From Aspidiotus rigidus (Eukaryota > Arthropoda > Insecta > Hemiptera > Diaspididae): 64,000 bases of DNA. Position numbers and translations under genes: made by a program. The notes below the pieces were generated by a model. That model saw only the letters and a list, made by a program, of their open reading frames with translations, did no database searches and had not been told where the DNA came from. Positions within the stretch are counted from its first letter, which is position 1. Every line of letters starts with the position of its first letter. Below are positions 54,301 to 62,879 of the stretch, piece by piece. The stretch lies in NCBI GenBank assembly GCA_035079385.1, contig JAVHKY010000004.1, forward strand, positions 22,371,001 to 22,435,000, in the 5' to 3' direction.

Positions 54301-55241
54301 GTGTTCTTGATGGTTTACTCAAAGAAAGTTTACTGCTTTTTGAATTTTTTGATACCTAGCCTGACAGAAGTGCTTGAGCTTCTTTAACTAGTGGTAATTT
54401 TGTTGCCAAAGTTTTTGCACTCATTGCGAGATTGAGCAAAAGGGAATCATTAAGCTATTCATGGCCTAATTCATGGTGATTATCTTGAAAGCCTAAACGG
54501 TTGGATCTTGCTCGACGCAAAAGCACATAAGCTCGATAGTCGTCACCACACGAACATTTTCCGATGACGCCATGAGTACCCAAAACTTGATCAGTTTTTT
54601 TCTTCAACTATTCGAAGATGTGATTTCATCACTCTTTTAGGTGTGACGTCACCATGTTCTCTCCATAAATCGCTAACTTGACGTATTTGTCTAATTTTTC
54701 GTCTTATAGGCTAGCCGTTACCGAGAAGTGGTGACCATTGATCGACGGGTACACTCGCGTATGATTGGAAGCAAAGGACGCTCAGTTCGACGAATAATGG
54801 AAGAGTACGAGGTGGAGATACGTTTTCCACGTGAAACGGATGCCGATCAGAATACCGTAATCATTTCCGGAGACCAAGACAGAGTTCTGGAGTGTAAAGA
54901 TCATTTGCTGAACTTGGAAGAGGATTACGTAAGGAAACAAATTTTCGCGCCGATCTTTACTCGTGCTGAATTATTTACTAATGACGTTGATTTTACAGTT
55001 GCAGGACGTTCACGATGTGGCGCCAGCCCACTCGGCGGAGAACGCGTCTTACGATGGCCACGCAAATACTCGCCGGAACGAGAGCGGTTTTGTCGTGAAG
55101 AATGCTCCGTGGGATCAGAAAGCCCCGGATACGAGCAGTATTGCAGAATTTCCCGTCATCGGGGAAGCCGCGGACACTAATAAAACTTTCGCTCCGCAGT
55201 TGGAATCAAAACCAAAATCAGCGTGGGGACCACGCCGTTAA
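28864..55241 (+). CDS. HDLBP: Vigilin (HDLBP/Dp1), multi-KH-domain RNA-binding protein, complete
   Basis: Vigilin is a cytoplasmic and ER-associated RNA-binding protein that coats mRNAs, binds ribosomes and tRNA, and in flies binds satellite sequences. Twenty-three coding exons join in phase without stops: 3987 nt, 1328 residues plus stop. Human vigilin has 1268 residues; the difference is mostly one extra KH unit. The N-terminus has the family block SYDEVFPALP and EERKYDHSDKFGEGE. The C-terminus has SGFVVKNAPW and ends KSAWGPRR, both diagnostic. By my count there are 16 KH-type units, the first degenerate. GXXG is intact in units 2, 6, 8, 10, 14, 15 and 16. Intron 16 (38951-49765) is 10.8 kb and hosts eight H/ACA snoRNA copies on the same strand. 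Exon coordinates are in the four block entries. Confidence 0.96.
29644..30581. other. Vigilin intron 3, nothing recognised
   Basis: This is 938 bases of AT-rich sequence with no repeat family member or RNA gene seen. Confidence 0.5.
30798..33142. other. Vigilin intron 4, nothing recognised
   Basis: This is 2.3 kb of AT-rich unique-looking sequence. It lacks the minisatellite and hairpin modules common elsewhere. I see no box C/D or H/ACA candidate by eye. Confidence 0.5.
33416..37990 (+). CDS. HDLBP: Vigilin exons 6-13: KH5-KH9 and start of KH10
   Basis: Exons are 33416-33546, 33627-33804, 33898-34007, 34114-34267, 34342-34517, 34591-34722, 34805-34936 and 37832-37990 (residues 344-734). 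KH5 has GKKY, KH6 GKSG, KH7 no GXXG (the loop reads NNKR), KH8 GRGG, KH9 no GXXG (ARKK), and KH10 GRNG. Exons 6-12 are packed with introns of about 70-110 bases; the next intron is 2.9 kb and holds a repeat element. Frames and splice sites are clean, so the lost GXXG loops look like tolerated divergence and not decay. Confidence 0.93.
35880..37350 (+). repeat. Diverged long copy of the hairpin-ended element in vigilin intron 12
   Basis: The left hairpin AGCGGG-TAA-CTCGCT (35880-35894) and the right end GGGCTCCCCGCTGCCTTTGC (from 37308) with GCAGTGATCGCC and poly(T) match the ends of the 6.1 and 20.3 kb copies. The interior has degraded units with TATATAGCT and one TGACGTCATCA (37078). The intron spans 34937-37831; the rest of it is unassigned. 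Confidence 0.5.
38208..38950 (+). CDS. HDLBP: Vigilin exons 14-16: end of KH10, KH11 and a second KH11-like unit
   Basis: Exons are 38208-38342, 38415-38636 and 38723-38950 (residues 735-929). Exons 15 (222 nt) and 16 (228 nt) each encode a whole KH unit, and both have the KH11 character: PKYHK, a lost first glycine (VNRG and SRKG), then a CG pair and ISFPR. Human vigilin has one such unit before the KH of type IPQKFHRS. Both exons are multiples of three and phase 0, so either could be skipped without loss of frame. Confidence 0.94.
39161..39292 (+). ncRNA. H/ACA snoRNA copy 1 (vigilin intron 16)
   Basis: Hairpin 1 has outer stem CCACTG/CTGTGG (one mismatch) and inner stem CCCACTATA/TATAGTGGG. 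Here a T-A pair of the other copies is replaced by C-G, a compensatory change. The pocket strands CTAGCT and CGTTCCC are unchanged. The hinge AAAGAA (39219) fits ANANNA. Hairpin 2 is closed by TACAAT/ATTGTA, followed at once by ACA (39287-39289) and three bases. The first of eight copies and isolated from the others. Confidence 0.8.
40644..40777 (+). ncRNA. H/ACA snoRNA copy 2
   Basis: CCACTG/CAGTGG closes hairpin 1, with pocket strands CTAGCT and CGTTCCC intact. The hinge is AAATAA (40702). Hairpin 2 is closed by CACAATT/AATTGTG, a compensated change from TACAATT/AATTGTA. The ACA box is at 40772-40774. The inner stem of hairpin 1 is shortened by one mismatch. Confidence 0.8.
41112..41243 (+). 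ncRNA. H/ACA snoRNA copy 3
   Basis: Hairpin 1 has inner stem CCTACTATA/TATAGTAGG and the conserved pocket. The hinge is AAAGAA/AAAAGA (41169-41175). In hairpin 2 the upper stem reads TTCTGTTGA/TCAAGAGAA where others have CTG/CAG, a compensated C-G to T-A change. The ACA box is at 41238-41240; the closing stem is weakened by a C. Confidence 0.78.
41830..42980 (+). repeat. Diverged direct duplication of about 430 bp
   Basis: The segment 41830-42240 (GGCTTGTGCTTTGCACT... to TACATTTTAAATGTAC) resembles 42540-42970 (GCTTGTTCTTTGCACT... to CTACATTTTGTAACC), including a shared AAAATAAATCCCAT-type stretch. Both look like copies of an unassigned interspersed repeat. Confidence 0.4.
43156..43592. mobile_element. 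Palindromic MITE (foldback) in vigilin intron 16
   Basis: Arms 43156-43345 and about 43400-43592 are reverse complements, beginning TAGACCGATTCCCAG and ending CTGGGAATCGGTCTA. Inner shared strings include CTGCAGCTGCTTCTCTGC and AACAAACTTTTTG. The flanking bases read ATA...TAT, compatible with a TA target duplication. The short centre has no coding content. Confidence 0.65.
44920..46865. mobile_element. Long-inverted-repeat element enclosing an AT-rich minisatellite
   Basis: The ends 44920-45290 and 46530-46865 are reverse complements with modest divergence (shared GCAATGGCGACAGCACCGGA-like, GTTCCGCGAGTGAGCAAGGG, TGTAGATCGTCTATTTGTAG). Between them, about 45250-46560, lie some twenty units of about 62 bp with the core AAGTATGAAAATATTTTTGA, inverting orientation near 46390. 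Open frames in the array (repeated FLTKTSWKIF) are repeat translation and not genes. Confidence 0.7.
47416..47552 (+). ncRNA. H/ACA snoRNA copy 4
   Basis: Full consensus: CCACTG/CAGTGG, pocket CTAGCT and CGTTCCC, hinge AAATGA (47474-47479), hairpin 2 closed by TACAATT/AATTGTA, ACA at 47547-47549. The distance from the hairpin 1 pocket to the hinge is 16 bases, within the 14-16 rule for H/ACA guides. First of a cluster of four near-identical copies. Confidence 0.82.
47705..47841 (+). ncRNA. H/ACA snoRNA copy 5
   Basis: Full consensus with inner stem CCTACTATA/TATAGTAGG, hinge AAATGA (47763-47768) and ACA at 47836-47838. The preceding 100 bases (GGCGCTAGAAAGTTTGAAAG...) also precede copies 6 and 7, showing duplication of snoRNA plus spacer. 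Confidence 0.82.
48755..48891 (+). ncRNA. H/ACA snoRNA copy 6
   Basis: Full consensus with hinge AAATGA (48813-48818) and ACA at 48886-48888. It is separated from copy 5 by a 0.8 kb insertion-like segment (about 47860-48660) that interrupts the duplication unit. Confidence 0.82.
49044..49180 (+). ncRNA. H/ACA snoRNA copy 7
   Basis: Full consensus with hinge AAATGA (49102-49107) and ACA at 49175-49177. It differs from copies 4-6 by only a few bases. Confidence 0.82.
49399..49524 (+). ncRNA. H/ACA snoRNA copy 8 (most diverged)
   Basis: The outer stem of hairpin 1 is TTATTG/CAGTGA, still fully paired through one compensated change and two G-U pairs. The pocket CTAGCT and CGTTCCC is untouched. 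Hinge AGAGAA (49458-49463). Hairpin 2 is closed by ACAATC/GATTGT, a compensated change from ACAATT/AATTGT, and has a different upper stem, GCTGCT/AGCAGC. The ACA box is at 49519-49521. It lies nearest exon 17 (242 bases upstream). Confidence 0.78.
49766..55241 (+). CDS. HDLBP: Vigilin exons 17-23: KH13-KH16 and C-terminus
   Basis: Exons are 49766-49907, 49986-50143, 50222-50350, 52921-53031, 53109-53306, 54710-54928 and 54999-55241 (residues 930-1328). KH13 (human KH12) lacks GXXG and contains the expected hydrophilic insert (NGHDSDEKE). KH14 has GQKG, KH15 GRGG and KH16 GSKG. The last exon holds the conserved tail SGFVVKNAPW and EFPVIG and stops at TAA 55239-55241. An alternative acceptor six bases downstream (after TTGCAG) would drop two residues. 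Confidence 0.94.
50933..51273. mobile_element. hAT-type MITE, 341 bp
   Basis: Ends CAGGGGTGCT and AGCACCCCTG are inverted repeats. The right flank CACATTAG is matched on the left by CACATTG, which is CACATTAG with one base lost, an 8-bp target duplication as hAT elements make. The uninterrupted array units read CCACATTAGGGC at this place, confirming the insertion point. The interior is GCTAATGGCTA-type repeats. Confidence 0.8.
51410..52300. mobile_element. Outer hAT-like MITE with perfect 15-bp inverted ends
   Basis: CAGAGGTGTCAAGCA at the left is exactly the reverse complement of TGCTTGACACCTCTG at the right. The interior is AGCTAATCAAAAGCC-type sequence and it contains the nested element at 51623-52153. 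No clear 8-bp duplication flanks it. Confidence 0.7.
51623..52153. mobile_element. hAT-type MITE nested in another MITE, 531 bp
   Basis: Ends (G)AGGGATGGAAAG and CTTTCCATCCCTG are inverted repeats. They are flanked by a perfect 8-bp target duplication CTATTGGT (51615-51622 and 52154-52161). It is therefore younger than the element that encloses it. Confidence 0.85.
53390..53620 (-). repeat. Fragment of the hairpin-ended element in vigilin intron 21
   Basis: It contains GGAACAGGTTCCTTGCGTCC and CTCGTTTGACTTCGTTATGA followed by AAGCCGTC, the reverse complement of the module at 58.97 kb, plus weak minisatellite units (CGAGCCATATTATATGACAG). The rest of intron 21 (53621-54709) shows nothing recognised. 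Confidence 0.5.
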
Positions 55242-56271
55242 AAACAATATCTATCCCCATATTTCCAACTTATTCGTGAAAGATGAAATCTTTCATCATC
55301 TATCTTTTTTTTTTTTTCTCTTTGTCTCTGCTAAGATTAATTAGTTATGTTTATTTAATATTTTTTTTTTTCTTTCCCTAATTTTTAATCGCGTGTTTTT
55401 CTTCTCTCGATGAACTAGGAAAAAAAAATTAATAATGTTGATTCGTAATTTTGAATAGGTGAAAGTATAACGAATTTACATCATCTTTTCTTTCGTCTTT
55501 TCTTTTTCGTTTGTTTACATTACATAATTTATTGATAGAATATATTTCGTAAATTAATGTTGTTTATAATTTTTCTTCTCTGATTTTTCCCCCCTTTAAA
55601 TATTTATTGTTTATTATTCCCTTACGTTAGAATCTTCTTTTTTTTGTTATCATTTTTCTGCTAAACAATTTTTTGAAATTGTAGATTTCTGTTAATTTTT
55701 TTTTCGAAAATTTAAATTTAGTCTTTCGTTTTACCATATATTTATTTATTTATTATTTAACTAGTATTCGATTTAAATTATCTTATTGTTTTCTTTAGGT
55801 TTTTTTTTTTCTTCTCGTCCCTATGAACGCATGATCGTCAATCGAACATCATTGAACTCGAGAGAACTGAATATTATACTTTTTTTTTTTTATCATTATG
55901 TTACGTACGCGCGTTCACTTTTTTCGTTTTGTTATCTCGTCGAATCAAATTACTGTAATATTGTAATAACGAATTTTCTATCAGACCGTGTAGGTACGTC
56001 GATGAGACTCGGATTTTTTTCCATTACCCCCTTTTTTTCTTAGCCTTCTCTCTTTTTCTTGCTCGTTCTTATTTTGATATCCACTTTTCCATCTCTTTAT
56101 CTTTACAATTAACAAATTATTATATACATTTATTTTAAACGGAAGAGATGGAGTTCTCGGAGGAAATAAAAAGAGAAATGATATAAAATCTACGACAAGT
56201 CTTTCATAGCCTCGATTTGTTGTACAAATACACCAACATTTAAGATTATTGTATTGTGTAATGTAAATAAA
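55242..56271 (+). terminator. Vigilin 3'UTR with poly(A) signals
   Basis: After the stop the sequence becomes very AT-rich with many poly(T) runs. AATAAA occurs at 56266-56271, then at 56316 and 56324, and a more distal AATAAA at 57232 is followed by a T-rich stretch. The proximal cluster is the likely main cleavage site and the distal one could give a longer mRNA. Confidence 0.5.
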
Positions 56272-57879
56272 GTTTAAATGAAATTTTCAATCGCTATTTT
56301 AGTACACCATTTTTTAATAAAACAATAAAATATTCTTGGAGAATGAAAGGAAAAAAAAAAAAAAATTAATCGATGTTTACGATCGAAGTTTTCCTTCAAA
56401 ATAGGCTGAAATTACGGATTCGCGTGCAATGTAATATTTTTTTTTTTGCAGTTGTTCTCGTGTTTTGTATCTTTGTTGAGATGTTGAAAAATTTGCTCGC
56501 TTTAACATTGTTAATGAGGAGAATTTGTACTTTATTTTTTCGTTAACGTGTTCGTGGGTTCCTTGTTTTCATTAAAACGCTGATGATTAACTTTTTTTTT
56601 TTTTTTTTTATATACGTCGTTATTCTTCTCTTAATTTTTTTGCCCTCTTTATACTGTATCTTACTACATTTTCAATATTGAATATTTTTTCAACGTTTCT
56701 TTACTCACGTAGCGAAAACATAAACGACGATAACGATGATGATGATACTTCAATAATACGGATGTATTAAATTTTCTGAAGAGGAGAAACTCTAAATTTT
56801 TAAAAATACGTTTTATTCGTACACGCGATCGATGTTTTATAATTCTGTTAAAACTGTGTCGATTTGTATGAATCACCCATATACAAATGATATTATGTAG
56901 TTGAGGCGTGTTATTGTATCTGTATTATTATTTATTATTATATTATTATTTTTTTTTTCCTTCTCTTTCTATTTACTATATAGGGTTTCCAGAGCCATAT
57001 ATCTAGTAGTGAACTTAATCGTCTGCGAGAATCGACGATCTCAGGATACGATTCGCCTCGCTTACTTGTGGAGAGGGGAGGATGTTATTTACAAATGTAC
57101 GATTTTATATTTTAGATTGTAGTTCATTATTATTCGTGATATTTACGTTTATAGGCTTGTGAATTCATGTGAAAATTTGGAAAAAAAAAAACTTCTATTA
57201 ACAGTAACTTGAAGAAGAAAATCATTTTCAAAATAAATGATTTTGATTTTTTATATTGTTTTTTTTTTCCTTCCCTTCTTTCTCTGTATTGCAGTACTGA
57301 TTGGAAAGGATGTCTTTATTGATTTCAATTCTGGAACATCATAACAAATTTCTTTTCTTTTATGATTTGAAAATGTGTTTTTTGTGAATCTTGGAATGGG
57401 AGAAAAAACTGAGCAAAAGATATCTTCCAAAAAGCGGATAAATAATTTACGTACATGTCGACAAATCGACTCCGACTTGTCAGTTAACCGTTCGAGATAC
57501 GTTGAAAAGCTCAACGGATTTGGATTCAATGCGTCGAGACGCATCTAATGCTTTTTTCGGCCATTTTTCAAAAAAATCACATTTTTGGCCATTCGCGAAT
57601 AAAGGCAAAGGAGGCGCCCTCTAGATTTACCATAGCGGCAATTTAAGGAAACTTGCAAAAAAAGTGATGAAGTGAAAAATGTTATTCAAAAAATCTGAAA
57701 ATTACATTCATCTAAAAGAAAATTGAAAGGGCAACAAGTTTTGTTCCCTGCATTTTTCATGAAAAATAATTTGAAACGGTTAAATTAATGATTTGATTAG
57801 TATGCTGTGTTATGGTAGAAAACACTATGATCACTTTTTTCGCAGAACAAACAGCGCTCCTAGCGGGACTTTTATCCGC

Positions 57880-58760
57880 GAATAAATCGCTAGCCGTTCG
57901 AGATACCACCTGTGATAGTGGAAGACACCTATCCTCTAGTTTGTGTCTATCTTGGATTTCGACTTTTGGAAAAACTCAGTTTGAAACAATTGGAAGAATT
58001 GAAGCTTTGTTATTTTTGTAGAAGATACCACCCTCCAATTTCTGTACATCTTCCAGAAAAATTTTTCTGAATCAAAGGAGAATTGGAGCTTTGTTATATT
58101 TGTAAAAGATACAACCTTCAGTTTCTCTGCATCTTCAAAAAAAAATTAGTTTGAAATAATTAGGAGAATTGGGTCTTTGTTGTGGCTTTAGAAAGTACTT
58201 ATTCTCCAGTTTGTGTTTCTCTTTAAAAGAAGAGAATTGGGGCTTTGCCAGGAAGTGAAAGACACCCGTCCTCTAGTTATTGTGTCTATTTTGGTATTGG
58301 AAAAACCATTTGAAGCAATTAGGAGAATTGTAGCTTTGTTATGTTTGTAGAAAATACCATTACCATCCTCCAATAATTTCTGTCTATGCTGAGAAATTCT
58401 GCTGGAAACGATGAGGAGACTTGGGTCATTGTCGTACTTCTATAAGGTACTTATTCTCTACTTTGTGTTCATCTTAGTTTATAGCTTGAAGGAATTCTTC
58501 TTAAGACAAGAGAATTGGGGCTTTGCAATACTAGTGGAAGATAGCCATCTTGTAGTGTGTCTACTTTGGGTTATGGATGGAAAAACTCAGTTTGAAACAA
58601 TCAGGACAATTGGGAAGATACCATCCTCCAATTTCTGTCCATGTTAGCTTCAAGCAGAACAATTCCGCTTGAAATTATCAGGACAATTGGGTTATTGTCG
58701 TACTTCTGGAAGGTACTTTCTCTCTACATTATGTTCACCTTACTTTATACTTTGTAGCTT
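57880..58760 (+). repeat. Diverged tandem repeat, about 90-bp unit
   Basis: Units share GGAAAAACTCAGTTTGAAAC, then AATTAGGAGAATTGGG and GCTTTGTT...GTAGAAGATACC. About nine units are visible with uneven spacing. The same unit recurs inside both arms of the large inverted repeat (60440-60740 and, reversed, 63010-63320). Confidence 0.65.
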
Positions 58761-58797
58761 ACAAGCCTTTCACACTTGGCGTTTGTTTACATTTTAG

Positions 58798-59283
58798 CAG
58801 GGAACCTGTTTTATGGGGGGCTATTTGAGAAATCTGGCGTGCGTCATGCGCCGTCCAGCGAAAAACTTGGAAAAATTTCGACTCTCGAGAATATATAGGA
58901 GAGGGACTTGAAAAAAATTTCGACCCTCGAGCCATATATGATAGGAGAGGGACTTAGAAAAAACGACGGCTTCCTTAACGAAGTTAAGCGAGGAACGCAG
59001 GGAACCTGTTTTATGAGTCATATATGGGATTTGGTATTGAGAATTCAAGGAAGCCCAGACCTAGATGAAGCTAGTATAAAGAGGGCCTACACCTACTATA
59101 AGCCTAGTATAATATGGTTTGAGAGTCTACATTTTTCTCGAATCTCCAGCAATATATTTTAGAAGGGGGACTTGGAAAAATTCCTATCATACATGGGTCG
59201 AGAGTCGAAATTTTTCTGTTTTTTGTTAGATGGCACACGGCAAATTTCTCAAAAAAACCCCCATAGAACAGGTTCCCTGTTAA
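58798..59283. mobile_element. Hairpin-ended minisatellite element, short complete copy
   Basis: The left end AGCAGGGAACCTGTTTTATG and the right end, read in reverse AACAGGGAACCTGTTCTATG, are terminal inverted repeats that continue into GAGAAATTTGCCGTG-type sequence. Each end is itself a hairpin (AACAGG-GAA-CCTGTT). The interior holds three minisatellite units, an internal copy of the end module (59003) and GCCTAGTATAATATGG. It is the clearest single copy of this family in the window. Confidence 0.7.
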
Positions 59284-60290
59284 TATAGCTTTCAACAGCC
59301 TACAACAATAGAGTCTACTACTGAATGATATTATAAGTAAGTATGGGTTGCGTGAGTGAATCAAAAAGGGTAAAAATTGAATCTGAACATGATACCTGCA
59401 GAGAATTGTTAGTTCGTACCCTTTTAATCCTATATTTTATTGTGTGTTTGTGTGAGTGTGTCAGCAATCTGTCTGTGTAAAATATGCTATTTTCCAATTC
59501 AATAGTTAAATCAACTCATTGGTCATTACTACGTTTTATCCTCAGAATAAGGTATCATGTCCATTTTCACCTTTTAAAAAGCATATTTTACACATACAGG
59601 TTGCTGACACACTCACACAAGTACACAACAAAATATTACTTTCAACAGCCTGCAACAATAGAGTCTACTACTGAATGATATTATAAGTAAGTATGGGTTG
59701 CGTGAGTGAATCAAAAAAGGTAAAAATTGAATCTAAACTTGATACCTGCAGAGAATTGTTAGTTCATACCCTTTTAATCCCATATTTTATTGTGTGCTTG
59801 TCTGAGTGTGTCAGCAGCCAGTATGTGTAAAATATGCTTTTTAAAAGGTGAAAATGGACATAATACCTTTTAAACTCTAAAGGTAAAAACGGTAGATTTA
59901 ACTATCGAAGTGGAGAAAAACGTTAAATAGCATATTTTACACATACAGGCTGCTGACACACTCACACAAACACACAATAAAATATAGGATTAAAAGGGTA
60001 CGAACTAACAATTCTCTGCAGGTATCTTGTTCAGATTCAATTTTTAGTTTTACCCTTTTTGATTCACTCACGCAACCCATACTTACTTATAATATCATTC
60101 AGTAGTAGACTCTATTGTTGCAGGCTGTTGAAAGTAATATTTTGTTGTGTACTTGTGTGAGTGTGTCAGCAGCCTGAATGTGTAAAATATTTTTTTTTAA
60201 AGGTGAAAATGGACATATTACCTTTTCAATTATGGAGATAAAACGGTATCCATTTTCACCTTTAAACAGCATATTTTACCCATACCACTA
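59284..60290. repeat. Nested inverted repeats built from a foldback unit
   Basis: The unit with palindromic arms GTGTCAGCAGCCTGTATGTG and its complement appears three times. The linking block TCTACTACTGAATGATATTA appears twice forward (59312, 59668) and once reversed (60091-60112). Local stems and hairpins dominate; no coding sequence. Confidence 0.6.
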
Positions 60291-60880
60291 TAAGCCTAGT
60301 ATAATATAGTTTGAGAGTCAAAATTGTTCTCGAATCTCCAGCTATATAATATGATAGCTCGAGAGTTGAAATTTTTCCAAGTTTTTTGCTGGACGGCGCA
60401 CGGCAAGTTTCTCAAAAAGCCCCCCATAAAACAGGTTCCCTGTTAAAATTCAGCTGGAAACGATCAGGAGAATTCAGGATTTGTTTTACTTGTGGAAGAT
60501 ACCTACCCTCTAGTTTGTGTTTATCTCGGCTTTTGGCTTCTGGAAAAACTCAGTTTGAAACCATTAGGATAATTGGGTCTTTGTCGTACTTCTGGAGGGT
60601 ACTTATTCTACAACTTGTGTTTATCTCAGCTTATGGCTTGAGAAAATTCAGCTTGAAACAATCAGGAGAATTGGGGCTTTGTCATACATGTAGACGATAC
60701 TCATTTTACAGTTTGTGTTTATCTCGGCTTATAGGGAGTATTAGCATTATGTTAGACCTATACTTACTCAATTTACTAGACCTGAAGTAAATGAAGAAAA
60801 GATCCGTCTAAATCCCTACGTAATTCCTGATTCTGCGTCCATCCTCTTCTCATGTACTAGTTTTATGCTACGCTTGAACA
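59753..60880 (+). repeat. Left arm of a large near-identical inverted repeat
   Basis: This 1.13 kb segment is the reverse complement of 62880-64000 with very few differences. For example, a 134-codon open frame at 60386-60790 recurs at 62970-63374 on the minus strand with one amino-acid change. The outer limit is set by the window edge, so the repeat may be longer. Confidence 0.85.
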
Positions 60881-61139
60881 AAGAAAAACAAAAACAAAGA
60901 AAAACTCGCAGCCCACACAGTTAGCTGCTCGGAATTGCCTTCATTAACTCTGTTAATTGAGGCAAACAGGGAACCTGTTTTATGGGAGTAATCATGTGAG
61001 CGTCATTTTTTGCTTTTTGTCGTCTCAAGTAGAGTGAACTTTGTTCCTCACCACCTTGAGATCTCTTCTCAGCATTAGGTCAAGTTCTAGGCGCGTTTTT
61101 TTACAGCCTGTGTGGTACCCCCGGTAGGTCTATCCTGTT

Positions 61140-61260
61140 ATCAGTTCGGAGATCTGATGACGTCACGATTTGATGACGTCATAATCTGATGACGTCACGA
61201 TGGAGATCTGTGACGTCACGATCATCTTGCCATCACTATCTGATGACGTCACAGAGCTAG
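61140..61260. repeat. Cluster of TGACGTCA palindromes
   Basis: Five perfect TGACGTCA octamers occur in about 95 bases (61157 to 61252), within repeats of ATCTGATGACGTCACGAT. The octamer is the CRE/ATF consensus. It also recurs at 4.6-5.1, 16.6 and 37.1 kb inside the same repeat family, so here it is repeat-borne. Confidence 0.8.
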
Positions 61261-61499
61261 TAAAACCACTAATACAGACCTACTAGACCTATAGTATAAA
61301 GGAAGCCTAAAGTACAGAGCTAGGACAAACTGCTAGTATAAGCTATTGATAAAGATCTTGTAAGCTTATGGTATGAAGGATGCCTAGACCTAGTATAAAG
61401 GAGGCTTGGACCTAGTATACGCCTAGTATAATACGTAGTATAAACCTGGTATAATATACTGCATGAAGCAGAGAGGATAAGTCCCCCTCCTATCACTTC

Positions 61500-62745
61500 A
61501 TCAAAATTTTTCTAAGTCCCTTTTTCTTGCCGGACGGCGCCCGGCGCCATTCATTTTCCTTCACTTTACCCCCCGATAAAACAGGTTCCCTGTTTAAAAA
61601 AAATCTCGAGCTATTTATGATAGGAGGGAGACTTGGGAAAATTTGTCCCCTATCATATATAGCTCGAGAGTCCCAAGTTTTCCAAGTCCCCCTTCTATCA
61701 TATATAGCTTCAGATTCGAAATTTTTTCCAAGTCCCCCCTCCTATCATATATGGCTCGAGAGTCGAAATTTTTCCAAGTCCCCGCTCGAGAGTCGAAATT
61801 TTAACAGGGAACCTGTTTTATGGGGGGGCTATTTGAGAAATCTGGCGTGCGCCGTCCGCCGTCCAGCGAAAAACTTGGAAAAATTTCGACTCTCGAGAAT
61901 ATATGAAAGGAGGGGGACTTCGAAAAAATTTCGACTCTCGAGCTATATATGATAGGAGAGGGACTTGAAAAAATTTCGACTCTCGAGCCATATATGATAG
62001 GAGAGGGGACTTAGAAAAAATGTCGACTCTCGAGGTATAGATGATAGGAGGGGGGACTTGGAAAAAATTTCGAATCTGAAGCTATATATGATAGAAGAGG
62101 GACTTGGAAAACTTTTGACTCTCGTGCTATATATGATAGGGGACAAATTTTCCCAAGTCTCCCTCCTATCATAAATAGCTCGAGATTTTTTTTTTTGTTT
62201 TTGTTTTAACAGGGAACCTGTTTTATGGGGGGCTATTTGAGAAATCTGCCGTGCGCCGTCCGCCGTCCGCCGTCCAGCGAAAAACTTGGAAAAATTTCGA
62301 CCCTCGAGCCATATATGATAGGAGAAGGACTTAGAAAAATTTCGACTTTCGAGCTATATATGATAGAAGGGGGACTTGAAAAAATTTCGACTCTCGAGCC
62401 ATATATGATAGGAGGGGGACTTAGAAAAATTTCGACTCTCGAGCTATATATGTAGGAGGAAGACTTAGAAAAATTTCGACTCTCGAGCCATATATGATAG
62501 GGACTTGGAAAAATTTCGACTCTCGAGCTATATATGATAGGAGAAGGACTTGGAAAAATTTCGACTTTCGAGCTATATATGATAGGGACTTGGAAAAATT
62601 TCGACTCTCGAGCCATATACGATAGGAGAAGGACTTAGAAAAATTTCGACTCTCGAGCTATATATGATAGGAGGGGGACTTGGAAAAATTTCGACTCTCG
62701 AGCCATATATGATAGGAGGGGGACTTAGAAAAATTTGGAGTTGGT
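61500..62745. repeat. Minisatellite array with an embedded inverted repeat
   Basis: About 25 units of 40-45 bp with the core TCGACTCTCGAGCTATATAT. From about 61590 to 61790 the units run in reverse and mirror 61980-62190, around an AACAGGGAACCTGTT hairpin end at 61805. A second such end is at 62210. The array therefore contains several element ends and has been rearranged. Confidence 0.7.
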
Positions 62746-62879
62746 CTAGGCCTTCTTTTTACTACCTTTCTCCAAATCTAGGCTTCCTTGAATTTTCAAT
62801 ACCAAATCTCATTCGAATCATAAAACAGGTTCCCTGCGTTCCTCGTTTAACTTCGTTAAGGAAGCCGTCATTTTTTCTC

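Noticed and set aside
60386..60790. 134-codon open frame repeated at 62970-63374
   Set aside because: Lies in the inverted repeat and is made of the 90-bp tandem repeat plus an element end; its duplication reflects the DNA repeat and not a gene.
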